From assembly GCA_937916035.1 (NCBI GenBank), contig CALGIH010000211.1, positions 1-6,955 of the forward strand: DNA of 6,955 nt, written 5' to 3'. The notes beneath the pieces were generated by a model. It ran no database searches. It worked only from the letters and a program-made list of their open reading frames with translations, and was not told the origin of the DNA. Source of the DNA: an uncultured Lacinutrix sp. Its GTDB lineage: Bacteria; Bacteroidota; Bacteroidia; Flavobacteriales; Flavobacteriaceae. The position numbers and the translations under genes were made by a program. Below, in pieces: positions 5,640-6,955 of this stretch (its first letter is position 1; each line of letters starts with the position of its first letter).

Positions 5640-6317
5640 ATGCGAATAGACATCATAACCGTTTTACCAGAATTACTAAAAAGTCCATTTGAGGCTTCTA
5701 TTTTAAAACGTGCCATTGAGGCTGGTTTGGTAAGTGTGCATTTTCATAATTTACGAGATTTCACTACAGACAATCACAAATCTATTGATGATACTCAATT
5801 TGGTGGTGGCGCAGGTATGGTGATGATGGTAGAACCAATTGATAAGTGCATAAGTAAGCTAAAGTCAGAACGTAAATATGATGAAGTGATCTATATGACT
5901 CCTGATGGTGAAACACTAAAGCAAGGCATTGCCAACCAAATCTCATTAAAAGAAAACATTATTATACTATGTGGTCATTATAAAGGAATAGACCAACGTG
6001 TACGAGACCATTTCATCACCAGAGAAATTTCCATTGGTGATTATGTATTGTCTGGTGGTGAGTTGGGAGCGGCAGTATTGTGTGATGCAGTCATCCGTTT
6101 AATTCCTGGAGTGCTAGGAAATGAAACTTCTGCATTGACAGATAGCTTTCAAGACAATTTGTTAGCACCACCTATTTACACAAAACCACGTGAATATAAA
6201 GGTTGGAAAGTTCCGCCAGTATTGTTTAGTGGTAATTTCCCTGAAATAGAAAAATGGCGTGAAGAACAAGCCTATCAACGCACTAAAGAAAGGCGACCAG
6301 ATTTGTTGGAAGATTAA
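5640..6317 (+). CDS. trmD: tRNA (guanine-37-N1)-methyltransferase TrmD (225 aa)
   Basis: TrmD transfers a methyl group from S-adenosylmethionine to N1 of G37, next to the anticodon, in tRNAs with G36, and so prevents +1 frameshifting. The SPOUT-family signatures are clear: [13 protein letters not shown] at the N terminus, [13 protein letters not shown] at 54-66, the trefoil-knot loop [13 protein letters not shown] around C111-V121, [14 protein letters not shown], and DSF with the probable catalytic base D168 (D169 in E. coli, from memory). The C terminus [19 protein letters not shown] ends about 30 residues before that of the E. coli enzyme. ATG 5640 is preferred over the in-frame TTG at 5625 because it gives the family N terminus and because the TTG would overlap the promoter. 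K115 stands where E. coli has glutamate. rplS follows 275 bases downstream; rpsP and rimM are absent from this window. Confidence 0.97.
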   Translation: MRIDIITVLPELLKSPFEASILKRAIEAGLVSVHFHNLRDFTTDNHKSIDDTQFGGGAGMVMMVEPIDKCISKLKSERKYDEVIYMTPDGETLKQGIANQISLKENIIILCGHYKGIDQRVRDHFITREISIGDYVLSGGELGAAVLCDAVIRLIPGVLGNETSALTDSFQDNLLAPPIYTKPREYKGWKVPPVLFSGNFPEIEKWREEQAYQRTKERRPDLLED

Positions 6318-6327
6318 CCTAGCAACT

Positions 6328-6465
6328 CTCCTCCTTTTAAAGGAGGAGTGGATTTCAATTTGATAAAATTGAAAGACGAGGTGGTTATATGTTAAGGATA
6401 GCAGCGACATCCTTTTGTTGAACAAAAGATATAGCGTATAGCCTGACCTTTTGCCTTCCAAAAGG
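6328..6465. repeat. Multi-hairpin intergenic element between trmD and rplS
   Basis: Four hairpins follow one another. (1) CTCCTCCTTT/AAAGGAGGAG at 6328-6337 and 6339-6348. (2) TTTCAATTT/AAATTGAAA at 6353-6361 and 6366-6374, with loop GATA. (3) CTTTTG/CAAAAG at 6412-6417 and 6423-6428. (4) CCTTTTG/CAAAAGG at 6447-6453 and 6459-6465, with loop CCTTC. An alternative stem AAGGAT/ATCCTT (6394-6399, 6409-6414) excludes hairpin 3. No gene is credible here. Segments such as GATATAGCG..TAGCCTGACC and GATTTCAATTT..AAATTGAAAGACG look familiar to me as recurrent flavobacterial intergenic sequence, so a dispersed repeat is the best reading (from memory, unverified). Hairpin 1, starting 10 bases after the trmD stop, may also end its transcript, though no T run follows. 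Confidence 0.65.
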
Positions 6466-6491
6466 GAACACCAAAAAAAGCAGATAAAACA

Positions 6492-6521
6492 TTGCTCATT
6501 TATAATTAATACTTATTTTTG
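6492..6521 (+). promoter_or_regulatory. Bacteroidota-type promoter of rplS
   Basis: TTG (6492-6494), a 19-base spacer and TATTTTTG (6514-6521) match the Bacteroidota -33/-7 consensus exactly. The start codon is 71 bases downstream of the -7 element, which leaves a leader of roughly 65 bases. This gives rplS transcription independent of trmD. Confidence 0.8.
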
Positions 6522-6523
6522 CA

Positions 6524-6547
6524 GCCAATTTCGGGTTAACCTCTGGC
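6524..6547 (+). promoter_or_regulatory. Possible structured leader of rplS
   Basis: In the predicted 5' leader, GCCA (6524-6527) can pair with TGGC (6544-6547) around a segment holding the 8-base palindrome GGTTAACC (6534-6541). Ribosomal protein genes are often controlled through such leaders, including rplS in other phyla, but the pairing here is short and unproven. Confidence 0.25.
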
Positions 6548-6592
6548 GAGAATCGTGAATGTTGTTTCGAATGAACTATTAAAAAGATTAAC

Positions 6593-6943
6593 ATGGAATC
6601 TTTAATAAAATTTGTACAAGACGAATTTGTAACAAGAAAAGACTTACCAGTATTTGGAGCTGGTGACACAATTACAGTATTCTACGAAATTAGAGAAGGC
6701 GAAAAAGTACGTACGCAGTTCTTTAGAGGAGTAGTTTTACAACGTAGAGGAACAGGAAGTTCTGAAACTTTTACAATTAGAAAAATGTCTGGAGCTATTG
6801 GTGTAGAGCGTATCTTCCCATTAAACTTACCAGCATTACAAAAGATTGAAATAAACAAAAAAGGTAAAGTTCGTAGAGCAAGAATATTCTACTTTAGAGG
6901 ACTTACTGGTAAAAGAGCAAGAATTAAAGAAAGCAGACGTTAG
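6593..6943 (+). CDS. rplS: 50S ribosomal protein L19 (116 aa)
   Basis: L19 is a protein of the large ribosomal subunit located at the interface with the 30S subunit. The sequence matches the family along its whole length: MESLIKFVQDEFVTRKDLPVF, then the GDTITVFYEIREGEKVRTQ strand region, FFRGVVLQRRGTGSSETFTIRK, GAIGVERIFPLNLPALQKIE, and the basic tail KVRRARIFYFRGLTGKRARIKE. The length of 116 fits the usual 110-120, so the gene is complete. The TAG at 6941-6943 lies 12 bases before the window end, so no terminator can be judged. ATG 6593 follows an A-rich stretch without Shine-Dalgarno. It has its own strong promoter and lies downstream of trmD, the partner it also has in many other bacteria. 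Confidence 0.98.
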   Translation: MESLIKFVQDEFVTRKDLPVFGAGDTITVFYEIREGEKVRTQFFRGVVLQRRGTGSSETFTIRKMSGAIGVERIFPLNLPALQKIEINKKGKVRRARIFYFRGLTGKRARIKESRR

Positions 6944-6955
6944 TCTCCCTCTTTA

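Noticed and set aside
6162..6461. Minus-strand open frame of 99 codons overlapping the end of trmD
   Set aside because: It runs antisense to the conserved trmD C terminus and through the hairpin repeat; the product resembles nothing and is explained by both.
1..6955. CRISPR arrays, tRNA or rRNA genes, insertion sequences, prophage or defence genes
   Set aside because: No regularly spaced repeats, cloverleaf-like sequence, transposase or phage motifs were seen on either strand.

Overview
The window looks like a piece of a Flavobacteriaceae-type (Bacteroidota) chromosome. The DNA is AT-rich. Genes lack Shine-Dalgarno leaders and start after A-rich stretches. Promoters fit the Bacteroidota pattern (TTG about 19-24 bases upstream of TAnnTTTG). 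The GAPDH is the long form of about 480 residues, and one lipoprotein belongs to DUF885. The content is mostly core housekeeping. I see no phage, plasmid, CRISPR, secretion or defence system.

Layout, left to right. (1) 1-436: the C-terminal end of an HtrA/Do-family serine protease (PDZ part only), closed by a strong terminator at 455-497. (2) 498-737: an intergenic stretch with a foldable element (537-619) and the putative gap promoter. (3) 738-2186: long-form glyceraldehyde-3-phosphate dehydrogenase. (4) 2313-2924: an exported, membrane-anchored coiled-coil protein of unknown function, closed by a 13-bp terminator hairpin. (5) 3025-3461: a GNAT acetyltransferase broken by a one-base frameshift in a T5 run, starting only 12 bases after that hairpin. 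(6) 5311-3470, minus strand: a DUF885 lipoprotein with an HExxxGHH motif, convergent with the GNAT gene across 8 bases. (7) 5312-5639: a divergent intergenic region with a TACGTA palindrome, a nested inverted repeat and an apparently leaderless trmD promoter. (8) 5640-6317: trmD. (9) 6318-6470: a cluster of consecutive hairpins that looks like a dispersed intergenic repeat. (10) 6514-6943: a textbook Bacteroidota promoter and rplS (ribosomal protein L19), with the stop codon just inside the window.

How the genes relate. trmD and rplS are the remaining pair of the widespread rpsP-rimM-trmD-rplS translation cluster, but here 275 bases and a second promoter separate them. gap serves central carbon metabolism. 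The protease, the coiled-coil protein and the DUF885 lipoprotein are envelope proteins. Apart from trmD/rplS, each gene appears to be its own transcription unit.

The points most worth a second look are the multi-hairpin element between trmD and rplS, the GNAT frameshift, the divergent-region palindromes, the leaderless trmD start, and unusual residues at the GAPDH cofactor site and in the TrmD knot. No convincing new multi-gene system is visible.
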